Positions 56,974-64,000 of a stretch of 64,000 nt of DNA are shown in pieces. Source of the DNA: Brachybacterium subflavum (GTDB lineage Bacteria > Actinomycetota > Actinomycetes > Actinomycetales > Dermabacteraceae); contig NZ_VIGP01000002.1 of the NCBI RefSeq assembly GCF_009299795.1, positions 372,001 to 436,000 on the forward strand, given 5' to 3'. The notes under the pieces are model-generated. The model was not told the DNA's origin. It saw only the letters and a list, made by a program, of their open reading frames with translations, and ran no database searches. Numbering within the stretch: position 1 is the first letter of the stretch; every line of letters starts with the position of its first letter. The position numbers and the translations under genes were made by a program.

Positions 56974-58287
56974 ATGACCGAGCACCCCGCATCTCTCCCC
57001 CAGGACGTCCCCTACGACGCCATCCTGTTCGCCTCCTTCGGCGGGCCGGAGCAGCAGGAGGACGTGGTGCCGTTCCTGCGCAACGTCACCCGCGGGCGCG
57101 GGATCCCGGACGAGCGGCTCGAGGTCGTCGGCGAGCACTACCGCAAGCTGGGCGGGCGCTCCCCGATCAACGACCAGAACCGCGACCTGATCACCCGCTT
57201 CGAGCGGGCGCTCGCCGCGGCCGGCATCGACCTGCCGGTCTACTGGGGGAACCGCAACTGGGCGCCGTTCACGAGCGACGTGGTCGGGCAGATCAGCGCC
57301 GACGGGCACCGCCGGGTGCTCGCGGTCGCCACGAGCGCCTACTCCTCCTACTCCTCGTGCCGCCAGTACCGCGAGGACTATGCGAAGGCGCTGGTCGCGA
57401 ACGATCTCGTGGGCGAGATGGAGATCCAGAAGATCCGCGCCTACTTCGACCATCCCGGCTTCCTCGAGCCCGTGCGCGACGGGGTGCGCGCGGCGATCAC
57501 GCAGATGCGCGACGCCGGCCACGACGCCTCCCGCACCCGCGTGCTGTTCTCCACGCACTCGATCCCGCACGTCATGTCCAGCGCCTCCGGCCCCGCCGAG
57601 AAGGACGCGGCCGACCCGTCGGCGGGCGATGTGGGCGGCTGGTACGTCGCCCAGCACCTCGCGGCGTGCCGCTGGGTGATGGAGCAGCTCGCGGGGGCCG
57701 ACGGGGGCTCGGCCGACGCGGACCGGGCCGACGGCGGGCCGACGGCACCCGCCGCGCCCGACTGGGAGCTGGTCTACCAGTCCCGCTCGGGCGCTCCGCA
57801 CGTGCCGTGGCTCGAGCCCGACATCAACGACCGCCTGCAGGAGCTCCGCGAGCACGACGAGGCCGACGCGGTGATCGTGGTCCCGATCGGCTTCGTCACC
57901 GACCACGTCGAGGTCGTCTGGGACCTGGACACCGAGGCCGCCGAGACCGCCGAGGAGCTCGGCCTGGCGTTCACGCGCGTGGCGACCTCCGGGACCGACG
58001 AGCGCTTCGTCGAGGGCCTCGTGGACCTCGTACGCGAGCATGTCGAGCCCGGTCACAGCCCCCGTGCGGTCACCGGCTTCGGCGTTGTCGAGGACACCTG
58101 CGGCGCCCTGTGCTGCCTGAACGGCTCGGCGCACGCCCGCCCCGTCCCCGTCGAGGGCGCGGCCCTGGACACGGTCGAGCAGATCGCCCGCGCCATGCAG
58201 GCCGACGAGCAGATGCGCGCGCTCATCGCCGAGGAGCAGGCCGCGCACGCCGGGCAGTCCCGCACGGGCTCCGAGGTGCCGGCGTGA
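56974..58287 (+). CDS. cpfC: Coproporphyrin ferrochelatase with [2Fe-2S]-type cysteines
   Basis: A 437-residue ferrochelatase that inserts Fe2+ into coproporphyrin III. Conserved parts are FASFGGPEQQEDVVPFL, GRSPINDQNRDLI, the active-site His in LFSTHSIPHVM near residue 195, and PIGFVTDHVEVVWDLD with the metal-binding Glu. A Cys in YSSYSSCRQYRED plus the C-terminal cluster DTCGALCCLNG match the four ligands of the [2Fe-2S] centre seen in actinobacterial enzymes. A Gly/Ala/Asp insert (about residues 239-262) lies between these parts. The ~40-residue acidic/Ala-rich C-terminus is longer than usual. GGAGGT precedes the ATG by 5 nt. The 76-bp gap before it is the largest between adjacent genes in the hemE-hemD stretch. 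Confidence 0.93.
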   Translation: MTEHPASLPQDVPYDAILFASFGGPEQQEDVVPFLRNVTRGRGIPDERLEVVGEHYRKLGGRSPINDQNRDLITRFERALAAAGIDLPVYWGNRNWAPFTSDVVGQISADGHRRVLAVATSAYSSYSSCRQYREDYAKALVANDLVGEMEIQKIRAYFDHPGFLEPVRDGVRAAITQMRDAGHDASRTRVLFSTHSIPHVMSSASGPAEKDAADPSAGDVGGWYVAQHLAACRWVMEQLAGADGGSADADRADGGPTAPAAPDWELVYQSRSGAPHVPWLEPDINDRLQELREHDEADAVIVVPIGFVTDHVEVVWDLDTEAAETAEELGLAFTRVATSGTDERFVEGLVDLVREHVEPGHSPRAVTGFGVVEDTCGALCCLNGSAHARPVPVEGAALDTVEQIARAMQADEQMRALIAEEQAAHAGQSRTGSEVPA

Positions 58288-59339
58288 GCGCCGACGGGGC
58301 CCCTGTGCTGCGCGTCGGCACCCGGGGCTCCGACCTCGCTCTCGCCCAGTCCGGCCAGATCGCCGGGCGCGTCGCGGGCGAGGACCGCGTCGAGCTCGTC
58401 CGGGTGCGCACGCACGGGGACGTCGACCGCACCAGTCCCCTCGCGCAGATCGGCGGCACCGGCGTGTTCGTCACCGCGGTGCGCGAGGCCCTGCTGGCCG
58501 GGGAGGTCGACGCCGTCGTCCACTCCGCGAAGGACCTGCCCACCGCGCCCGTCCCCGGCATCGTGATGGCCTGCGTGCCCGAGCGCGAGGACCCCCGCGA
58601 CGCACTCTGCGCCCGCGACGGCCTGGCCCTCGAGGCGCTCCCGCGGGGCGCGAAGGTCGGCACCGGCTCCCCGCGCCGCGCCGCCCAGCTGCGCCGCGCC
58701 CGCCCCGATCTGGAGGTCGTGGGCATCCGCGGGAACGTCGAGACGCGGCTCGCCCGCGCGCTCGGCGAGGACGCGGACCTCGACGCCGTGGTGCTCGCCG
58801 CCGCCGGCCTGCTGCGGCTCGGCCGCGGCGAGGTCATCAGCGAGCTGCTGAGCCCCGACCTGCTGCTGCCCGCGCCCGCCCAGGGCGCGCTGGCCGTCGA
58901 GTGCGCCGAGACCTCCGCAGGCGCCTGGTTCGAGCCCGGCATGCGTGCGGCCGACCACGCCCCGACCCGCGCGGCCGTCGCCGCCGAGCGCTCCCTGCTG
59001 CGCACCCTCGAGGCCGGCTGCTCGGCGCCCGTCGGCGCCCTGGGCACGATCGCGGGCGCAGATGCCTCCGAGGGACCCGTGCTCACCCTGCGCGGGCTCG
59101 CGATCTCCGAGGACGGCGTCCAGGTTTTCGAGGGCACCCGCAGCACGCCCGTCGACCTCGCCGACCCGGCTGCCCTCGAGGCCGACGCGGTGCGCCTGGG
59201 GCAGGATCTCGCCGCCGATCTCCTCGACGCCGGTGCCGCCCGCGTGCTGAGCACCGCCGGAGGCGACGCCGCGGGGCCGAGCACTGCAGGGGGCGACGCC
59301 GCGGAGCCGAGCACCGCAGAGGGCGACGCCGCATCGTGA
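58284..59339 (+). CDS. hemC: Porphobilinogen deaminase (hydroxymethylbilane synthase)
   Basis: A 351-residue enzyme that polymerises four porphobilinogens. The N-terminal RVGTRGSDLALAQSGQI, the catalytic Asp region VVHSAKDLPTAP, the phosphate-contact GTGSPRRAAQLRRARPD and the dipyrromethane-cofactor Cys246 in LEAGCSAPVGAL are all present. Usual length is ~310; the extra C-terminal ~28 residues are a near-perfect tandem of STAGGDAA units (three copies). GTG start overlaps the cpfC stop by 4 nt and its stop overlaps the hemD start. Confidence 0.95.
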   Translation: MSADGAPVLRVGTRGSDLALAQSGQIAGRVAGEDRVELVRVRTHGDVDRTSPLAQIGGTGVFVTAVREALLAGEVDAVVHSAKDLPTAPVPGIVMACVPEREDPRDALCARDGLALEALPRGAKVGTGSPRRAAQLRRARPDLEVVGIRGNVETRLARALGEDADLDAVVLAAAGLLRLGRGEVISELLSPDLLLPAPAQGALAVECAETSAGAWFEPGMRAADHAPTRAAVAAERSLLRTLEAGCSAPVGALGTIAGADASEGPVLTLRGLAISEDGVQVFEGTRSTPVDLADPAALEADAVRLGQDLAADLLDAGAARVLSTAGGDAAGPSTAGGDAAEPSTAEGDAAS

Positions 59340-60196
59340 GCAGGGACCGCGTCCTCCTCCCCCGCCCCGAGGGGCGCGGGGACGACCTGACCGACCTCCT
59401 CGAGATCGCCGGCTACGACGTGGTGCGGGCGCCCTTCGTCCGCATCGAGCCCGCTCCTGCCGCGGACCTCGCCCCCGCCCTCGACCGCCTCGCCGGCGGC
59501 GCCTACGACCTGCTGGTCATCACCAGCCCCGCGACCGTGCGCTCGCTCGTCGCCGCAGGCCTGCAGGTGCCCGCAGGCACCGAGGTCGTCGCCGTCGGCG
59601 GCGCGACGGCCCGCGCACTGCACGAGGCCGGCCTCGAGGTCGACCTGGTCGCCGAGGGATCCGGTGCCGCACTCGTCGAGGCGGTGCGCCGTCATCGGGG
59701 GGCCGGGGGCTCACCGGACCAGAATCCGGCCGTTCCCGCACCCGCTCCCGCGCCGCGCGTGCTGCTGCCCGCCTCGTCGGCCGCCGCCCCGACCGTCCGC
59801 GAGGGCCTCGAGGGCGTCGGCATGCGGGTCGAGCAGATCGACGCCTACCACCCGCAGCACGCACCCCTGCCCGCGGAGGTCGAGCGCGACCTGCCCGGCG
59901 GCGGCTTCGACGCGATCGTGCTGACCAGCTCGATGATCGCGCGCCGCGCCGCTCAGATCGGCGTGCACCCGCGCACCGCCGTCGTCGTCATCGGCCGCCC
60001 CACCCAGGGGGCCGCCGTCGACGCCGGACTCCGGGTCGACGCGCGCGCCGAGCACCCCGACGCACCCTCGCTCGCGCGCGCCGTGCACCTCTCGCTCACG
60101 CCCGAGACGACCACTCCCCAACCCGCCAGCCTCGACAGCCTCACCGGCTCCACGAGCTGGACCAGCCCGACCAGCCCCGCCGCCCCGAAGGAGTGA
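59336..60196 (+). CDS. hemD: Uroporphyrinogen-III synthase
   Basis: A 286-residue protein of the low-similarity HemD family, which cyclises and inverts the D ring of hydroxymethylbilane. Evidence is the two-lobe alternating strand/helix pattern (RVLLPRPEGRGDDLTDLLE, then DLLVITSPATVRSLVAAG, then RVLLPASSAAAPTVREGLEG, FDAIVLTSSMIARRAA) and the position between hemC and hemB. A Pro/Ala/Gly-rich linker lies between the lobes (near 122-140), and a Ser/Thr/Pro-rich tail ends the protein. GTG start overlaps the hemC stop. Confidence 0.88.
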   Translation: MSRDRVLLPRPEGRGDDLTDLLEIAGYDVVRAPFVRIEPAPAADLAPALDRLAGGAYDLLVITSPATVRSLVAAGLQVPAGTEVVAVGGATARALHEAGLEVDLVAEGSGAALVEAVRRHRGAGGSPDQNPAVPAPAPAPRVLLPASSAAAPTVREGLEGVGMRVEQIDAYHPQHAPLPAEVERDLPGGGFDAIVLTSSMIARRAAQIGVHPRTAVVVIGRPTQGAAVDAGLRVDARAEHPDAPSLARAVHLSLTPETTTPQPASLDSLTGSTSWTSPTSPAAPKE

Positions 60197-60203
60197 CACC
60201 CCG

Positions 60204-61268
60204 ATGACCTCCATCGACCCTGATCAGCGCGTCGCCGACTACCGCGCGCAGCTTCCCGCCCGCCTCTCGCCGGCCCGTCGGCCCCGCCGCCTGCGCACCA
60301 CCGAGGCCATGCGCTCCCTGGTGCGCGAGACCACGCTGCGGCCGTCGGACCTGGTCCTGCCGATGTTCGTGCGCGAGGGGATCGACGCGCCCGTGCCGAT
60401 CACCTCGATGCCCGGGGTCGTCCAGCACACCGAGGACTCCCTGCTCGAGGCGGCCCGCGAGGCCGCCGACCGCGGCGTCGGCGGGATCATCCTGTTCGGC
60501 GTCCCCGCGACGAAGGACGCGGTGGGCTCCGCCGCGAGCGACCCCGACTCCTTCGTGAACCGGGCGATCGCGCGCCTCGCCGAGGAGATCGGCGAGGACC
60601 TCGTGATCATGGCCGACCTGTGCCTGGACGAGTTCACCGACCACGGCCACTGCGGCGTCCTGGACTCCCGCGGCCGCGTCGACAACGACGCCACCCTGGT
60701 GCGCTATCGCGAGATCGCGCTCGCGCAGGCCCGCGCGGGCGTCCACATGATCGGCCCCTCGGGGATGATGGACGGCCAGATCGCCGCGATCCGCGACGCC
60801 CTGGACGAGGCCGGCTTCGAGGACGTCTCGATCTTCGCCTACAGCGCGAAGTACTCCTCGGCGTTCTACGGCCCGTTCCGCGAGGCCGTCGACTCCTCTC
60901 TCGAAGGCGATCGCCGCACCTACCAGCAGGATCCCGGCAACGGCAGGGAGGCCCGCCTCGAGGTCGAGCTCGACGTCGACGAGGGCGCGGACCTGGTGAT
61001 GGTCAAGCCCGGCATGCCCTACCTCGACGTGCTCCGCGACATCGCCGACTCCTCCCCCGTGCCCGTGGGCAGCTACCAGATCAGCGGGGAGTACGCGATG
61101 ATCGAGGCCGCGAGCGCGAACGGCTGGATCGACCGCGACCGCGCCATCATGGAATCGCTGCTCGGCTTCAAGCGCGCCGGCGCCTCGATGATCCTCACCT
61201 ACTGGGCCTCCGAGGTCGCCGGCTGGATCCGCGACGGCCTACCCGCCCACCTGCGCCCGTTCCTCTGA
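60204..61268 (+). CDS. hemB: Delta-aminolevulinic acid dehydratase (porphobilinogen synthase)
   Basis: A 354-residue enzyme that condenses two aminolevulinates to porphobilinogen. The first Schiff-base Lys is in [16 protein letters not shown] and the second in [13 protein letters not shown]. The metal-site motif reads [14 protein letters not shown]: two Cys remain of the three-Cys zinc site and one is Asp, a mixed form between the zinc and magnesium types. It overlaps no neighbour; the ATG is 8 bp after hemD with AAGGAG upstream inside the hemD end. Confidence 0.95.
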   Translation: MTSIDPDQRVADYRAQLPARLSPARRPRRLRTTEAMRSLVRETTLRPSDLVLPMFVREGIDAPVPITSMPGVVQHTEDSLLEAAREAADRGVGGIILFGVPATKDAVGSAASDPDSFVNRAIARLAEEIGEDLVIMADLCLDEFTDHGHCGVLDSRGRVDNDATLVRYREIALAQARAGVHMIGPSGMMDGQIAAIRDALDEAGFEDVSIFAYSAKYSSAFYGPFREAVDSSLEGDRRTYQQDPGNGREARLEVELDVDEGADLVMVKPGMPYLDVLRDIADSSPVPVGSYQISGEYAMIEAASANGWIDRDRAIMESLLGFKRAGASMILTYWASEVAGWIRDGLPAHLRPFL

Positions 61269-61362
61269 GAGCCCACCCTGCCGCCGGCTCGGGCACCGCT
61301 CGATGTCCCGGCGCCGCCTGCACTCCCCCACCCGTCCGCACTCCCCGAAGGAGACAGCACCC

Positions 61363-62793
61363 ATGACCCTGGACGAGACGACCTCCCAGTCCCTCTTCGA
61401 CCGCGCCAAGCAGGTGATCCCCGCCGGCGTGAACTCGCCCGTGCGGGCCTTCGGCTCCGTGGGCGGCACCCCGCCGTTCATCGCCTCGGCCTCCGGTGCG
61501 CTGCTCACCGACGCCGACGGCCACGAGTACGTGGACCTCGTCGGCTCCTGGGGTCCGATGATCCTGGGCCACGCGAACCCGCGCGTGGTCGACGCCGTGC
61601 GCGAGGCCGCCGGCCGCGGGCTCTCCTTCGGCGCCCCGCAGACCGGCGAGGTCAGTCTCGTCGAGGAGCTCGTGCGCCGGGTGCGCCCGCTGCAGAAGGT
61701 GCGCCTGGTCAACTCCGGCACCGAGGCCACCATGAGCGCGCTGCGCGTGGCCCGCGCCGCCACCGGCCGCGACGTCGTCGTGAAGTTCGCCGGCTGCTAC
61801 CACGGGCACGTCGACGCCCTCCTCGCCGAGGCCGGCAGCGGCGTCGCGACCTTCGCGATGCCCGGCTCCGCAGGCGTCACCGAGGGCACCGCGCGTGACA
61901 CGATCGTGCTGCCCTACGGCGACCGCGACGCCGTGGCCTCGCTGTTCGCCGAGCGCGGTGGGGAGATCGCCGCGATCATCACCGAGGCCGCGCCCGCGAA
62001 CATGGGCGTGGTCACCCCGCCGGAGGGCTTCAACGCCTTCCTCGCCGAGACCGCCCACGCCGCCGGCGCCCTGCTGATCACCGACGAGGTGCTCACCGGC
62101 TTCCGCGCGAGCGCCGAGGGCTACTACGGCATCGACGGGCCGACGGCGGACGGTGCGGGCTCAGCCGCCGGTGCAGGCTCGGCCGACGGTGCGGGCTCGG
62201 CCGGCGGTGCGGGCTCGGCCGCCGGTGCGGGCTCGGCCGGCGGACCCGGATCCGGTCCGGTCGGCGGCTCGGACTGGGCTCCCGATCTCATGACCTTCGG
62301 CAAGGTCATCGGCGGCGGGCTCCCGGTGGGCGCCTTCGGCGGCCGCGCCGACCTCATGGACCTGCTCGCGCCGCTGGGACCCGTCTACCAGGCGGGCACG
62401 CTCTCGGGGAATCCGCTCGCCACGGCCGCGGGCCTCGCGACCTTCGCCGGGCTCGACGATGCCGCCTACGCGCGGCTCGCACGCACCTCCTCGACCCTGC
62501 AGTCGCTCGTGGCCGACGCCCTCACCACCGCGGGCGTCCCCCACACCATCCAGACCGCCGGCACCCTGTTCTCCGTGTTCTTCCGCGACCAGCCCGTGAC
62601 CTCCTACGAGGACGCGAAGGACCAGGACACGGCCGCGTTCGGCCGCTTCTTCCACGCACTGCTCGAGGGCGGCGTCTACCTGCCGCCGTCGGCGTTCGAG
62701 GCCTGGTTCGTCTCCACCGCGCACGACGAGCGGATCGTCGACCGCATCGCCCGGGCCCTGCCCGCCGCGGCGCGCGCGGCAGCGCAGGGCTGA
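61363..62793 (+). CDS. hemL: Glutamate-1-semialdehyde 2,1-aminomutase with low-complexity insert
   Basis: A 476-residue PLP enzyme that turns glutamate-1-semialdehyde into 5-aminolevulinate. [31 protein letters not shown] and [10 protein letters not shown] are diagnostic; the PLP Lys314 is in [18 protein letters not shown], and the PLP-phosphate Asp is in [12 protein letters not shown]. Family length is ~430; the excess is a Gly-Ala-Gly-Ser-Ala tandem (residues ~260-304, six-residue units) placed in the loop between the PLP Asp and Lys. This is exactly the gate loop region that moves in GSAM catalysis, so effects on activity would be interesting. AAGGAGA precedes the ATG. It is the last gene of the hemE operon. 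Confidence 0.94.
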   Translation: MTLDETTSQSLFDRAKQVIPAGVNSPVRAFGSVGGTPPFIASASGALLTDADGHEYVDLVGSWGPMILGHANPRVVDAVREAAGRGLSFGAPQTGEVSLVEELVRRVRPLQKVRLVNSGTEATMSALRVARAATGRDVVVKFAGCYHGHVDALLAEAGSGVATFAMPGSAGVTEGTARDTIVLPYGDRDAVASLFAERGGEIAAIITEAAPANMGVVTPPEGFNAFLAETAHAAGALLITDEVLTGFRASAEGYYGIDGPTADGAGSAAGAGSADGAGSAGGAGSAAGAGSAGGPGSGPVGGSDWAPDLMTFGKVIGGGLPVGAFGGRADLMDLLAPLGPVYQAGTLSGNPLATAAGLATFAGLDDAAYARLARTSSTLQSLVADALTTAGVPHTIQTAGTLFSVFFRDQPVTSYEDAKDQDTAAFGRFFHALLEGGVYLPPSAFEAWFVSTAHDERIVDRIARALPAAARAAAQG

Positions 62794-62826
62794 GCTGTCG
62801 CGCCGGGCGCGTCGGGCTGACCCGGT

Positions 62827-62880
62827 CGGCCGAACTCACTGGGCGGAGCGGGCCGGCCGAACTCACTGGGCGGAGCGGGC
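62827..62880. repeat. 27-bp tandem duplication after hemL
   Basis: Two perfect 27-bp copies (62827-62853, 62854-62880; core CCGAACTCACTGGGCGG) and the start of a third lie 33 bp after the hemL stop. The region 62881-63082 up to the tRNA shows nothing else I can identify. The whole gap 62794-63791 is gene-free except for the tRNA and repeats. Confidence 0.8.
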
Positions 62881-63082
62881 CGGCCGTCCGGTCGCGAGGG
62901 CGGCCGTACTGTGCGTCGCCGTGTGTCCCGCAGGTGGCATGGCGCGGGGCTCTCTGCGCACCATGGATGCGCGTCGTTCCCGAAGGACGACGCGCACGGC
63001 CGCCGACGCCAGTCCTGTGCGTCGGTCGTCTCGCCGAGTTCCCTGGTCGGCCTGCACAGGGAGCCCGGCCTGCGGGCCGTCC

Positions 63083-63155
63083 CGCTCCGTAGCTCAGCCC
63101 GGTAGAGCAGCTCCCCCATAAGGAGCGTGTCGCAGGTTCGAATCCCGCCGGAGTG
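63083..63155 (+). tRNA. tRNA with CAU anticodon (tRNA-Met or CAU-Ile), atypical C33
   Basis: A cloverleaf folds: acceptor 63083-63089 with 63149-63155 (7 bp, one G-U), D stem GCTC/GAGC with loop containing GG, anticodon stem GCTCC/GGAGC around loop CCCATAA, variable loop GTGTC, T stem around TTCGAAT with one A-C mismatch. The anticodon would be CAU. Position 33, nearly always U, is C here, and no CCA is encoded. The 5' base pairs with position 72, unlike the initiator. It may be an elongator Met, a CAU-Ile2 or a decaying gene. Confidence 0.65.
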
Positions 63156-63233
63156 TCCGCCGTCGGCCCGGATCACCACCCACCGTGGCGAGGTTCCGGA
63201 CGCCTCGGCCGCCGGAGAAGCCGGACCGACCCC

Positions 63234-63598
63234 TTGAGTGCTGCGTAGTGGTCGTTCTGAGCGCTCATAACGACCAGTACGCAGCACTGTTCGGATCGAC
63301 ACCGGGTACTCAGCACTGCACCGGCCAGCTCCGATCCCGGCCCGCCCCGGCCCCAACGCCCCGTTGAGTGCTGCGTAGCGGTCGTTCTGAGCGCCCTGAA
63401 CGACCATTGCGCAGCACTGTTCGGATCGACACCGGGTACTCAGCAATGCACCGGCCAGCTCCGATCCCGGCCCGCCCCGGCCCCGACGCCCTGTTGAGTG
63501 CTACGAAGCGGTCGTTCTGAGCGCCCTTAACGACCATTGCGCAGCACTGTTCGGGCCGACTCCCGATCCGCAGCACTGTTCGGGCCGACTCCCGATCC
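63234..63598. repeat. 130-bp tandem array, each unit with a ~20-bp hairpin
   Basis: Units start at 63234, 63364 and 63494 with an exact 130-bp period and about 90 percent or better identity where full. Each begins with an inverted repeat; in unit 1, arms 63237-63256 (AGTGCTGCGTAGTGGTCGTT) and 63269-63288 match at 19 of 20 positions around a 12-nt loop. The third unit is cut short and followed by a 29-bp unit repeated twice (63541-63569, 63570-63598). It is not coding: frames differ between strands and contain only repeat-derived ORFs. Confidence 0.85.
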
Positions 63599-63779
63599 CG
63601 AGCTCGGTTAGGGCCGATTCCCGGCCGTACCCCTCATCGCCGCGTCCCATGCCCTGGTCCTGCGATGCGATGCCCTCCCGGAGTCGACGTCGGGAGACAT
63701 GCCATCCCTCCCGTTCCGGGGCCAGCGCGCGACCATCACCGCGCGGCGCCGCCACCACCGCGTGCGGAGCCGTGACGCG

Positions 63780-63785
63780 TAGCCT
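63780..63785 (+). promoter_or_regulatory. -10 hexamer TAGCCT before the last, partial gene
   Basis: TAGCCT lies 6 nt before GTG 63792 with no ribosome site, consistent with a leaderless message. Confidence 0.4.
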
Positions 63786-63791
63786 TCACCG

Positions 63792-64000
63792 GTGGACATC
63801 AACCCGTACGACACCCGCCAGCGGATCCTGCAGGCGCAGGACCAGGTGCAGGTCCAGCGGGAGGTCGCGCCGGACGCGGAGCTCGCCGGATGTCCCGGCT
63901 GCCCGTACTTCTGGACGTGCCCGGTGCCGCATCGCGGCGAGGAGGTGCGTCCGCCCCGGGAGATCCACCTCGAGGACGTCACCGAGGAGATCGGCGAGCG
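63792..64000 (+). CDS. Unknown protein with a CxxC-x5-C motif (3' cut by window edge)
   Basis: An open frame from GTG 63792 runs to the window end, 69 complete codons. It begins DINPYDTRQRILQAQDQ, continues as a charged helix rich in Gln and Glu, then has CPGCPYFWTCPVPHRGEE, three cysteines plus a His that could bind zinc, and EIHLEDVTEEIGE. No family recognised. A TAGCCT hexamer 6 nt upstream supports the start. The antisense frame covering the same stretch is Arg/Ser-rich and looks like a shadow. Confidence 0.5.
   Translation, partial: MDINPYDTRQRILQAQDQVQVQREVAPDAELAGCPGCPYFWTCPVPHRGEEVRPPREIHLEDVTEEIGE

Noticed and set aside
63234..63598. Possible CRISPR or retron RNA
   Set aside because: The 130-bp units are nearly identical throughout including the spacer part, and no cas or reverse transcriptase gene is visible in the window.
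63310..63758. Minus-strand ORFs across the 130-bp array (for example 63310-63576, 63501-63758)
   Set aside because: They consist of the repeat read in frame and out into flanking sequence; no start signal, different frames in different units.

Overview
This is a very GC-rich (visibly about 70 percent) chromosomal segment from an actinobacterium. Gene content points to the Micrococcales, and a Brachybacterium-like (Dermabacteraceae) organism is my best guess. That guess is inference from the coproporphyrin-dependent haem pathway, the fused RmlC-RmlD protein, FolP2, a GAF-ANTAR regulator, many GTGA/ATGA start-stop overlaps and many leaderless genes. I see no insertion sequence, prophage, integrase or CRISPR array, so this reads as ordinary chromosome with an accessory stress block.

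Layout. (1) 1-9.6 kb: 3' end of an amidohydrolase, an APC permease, a YdeI/OmdA-like protein, a solitary DUF3375 (JetA-type) gene, a LacI-operator-controlled GH2 beta-galactosidase and a Pro/Gln-rich membrane protein. (2) 9.7-22.8 kb: cell-surface glycan locus. It holds the dTDP-rhamnose operon rmlA-rmlB-rmlCD (with tgt downstream), UDP-glucose dehydrogenase, a polyprenyl-phosphate-type glycosyltransferase, a DUF6541-like polytopic protein and an OafA-type acyltransferase. (3) 22.9-26.6 kb: M18 aminopeptidase, isochorismatase-like hydrolase, and an atypical CDF transporter translationally coupled to a shortened solute-binding lipoprotein. (4) 26.7-43.5 kb: a dense stress block. It has an SDR-catalase-alcohol dehydrogenase operon, a divergent CYP152-type peroxygenase, a small Cys-rich protein, a TetR regulator, an FAD oxidoreductase plus SDR pair, a KGG stress peptide, a STAS-like protein, a stand-alone glutamate-synthase-like flavoenzyme and a pyruvate-oxidase-like TPP enzyme. 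It ends with a PAS-PP2C-HATPase-STAS phosphatase followed by a GAF-ANTAR regulator.

(5) 43.8-51.8 kb: mixed housekeeping (Gfo/Idh/MocA dehydrogenase, membrane protein, HVA1-type small protein, FolP2, CorA, a TetR/target divergent pair with a clear operator, a HAD hydrolase), interrupted by several unusual tandem repeats. (6) 51.8-62.8 kb: the complete nine-enzyme haem pathway from glutamyl-tRNA to haem. hemA is divergent from hemE-cgoX-chdC-cpfC-hemC-hemD-hemB-hemL. (7) 62.8-64 kb: a tRNA with a CAU anticodon, a 130-bp tandem array of hairpins, and the start of another gene.

Two themes cut across genes. First, short tandem repeats and long perfect hairpins are unusually frequent in the intergenic spaces, and one hairpin sequence family occurs twice 43 kb apart. 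Second, many housekeeping enzymes (LacZ, ApeB, CpfC, HemC, HemE, HemL) carry in-frame low-complexity Gly/Ala/Ser/Asp-rich inserts or tails that look like tandem expansions. No wholly new system is proven here. The best candidates for follow-up are the stress block, the lipoprotein-CDF pair, the orphan DUF3375 gene and the repeat/hairpin arrays.
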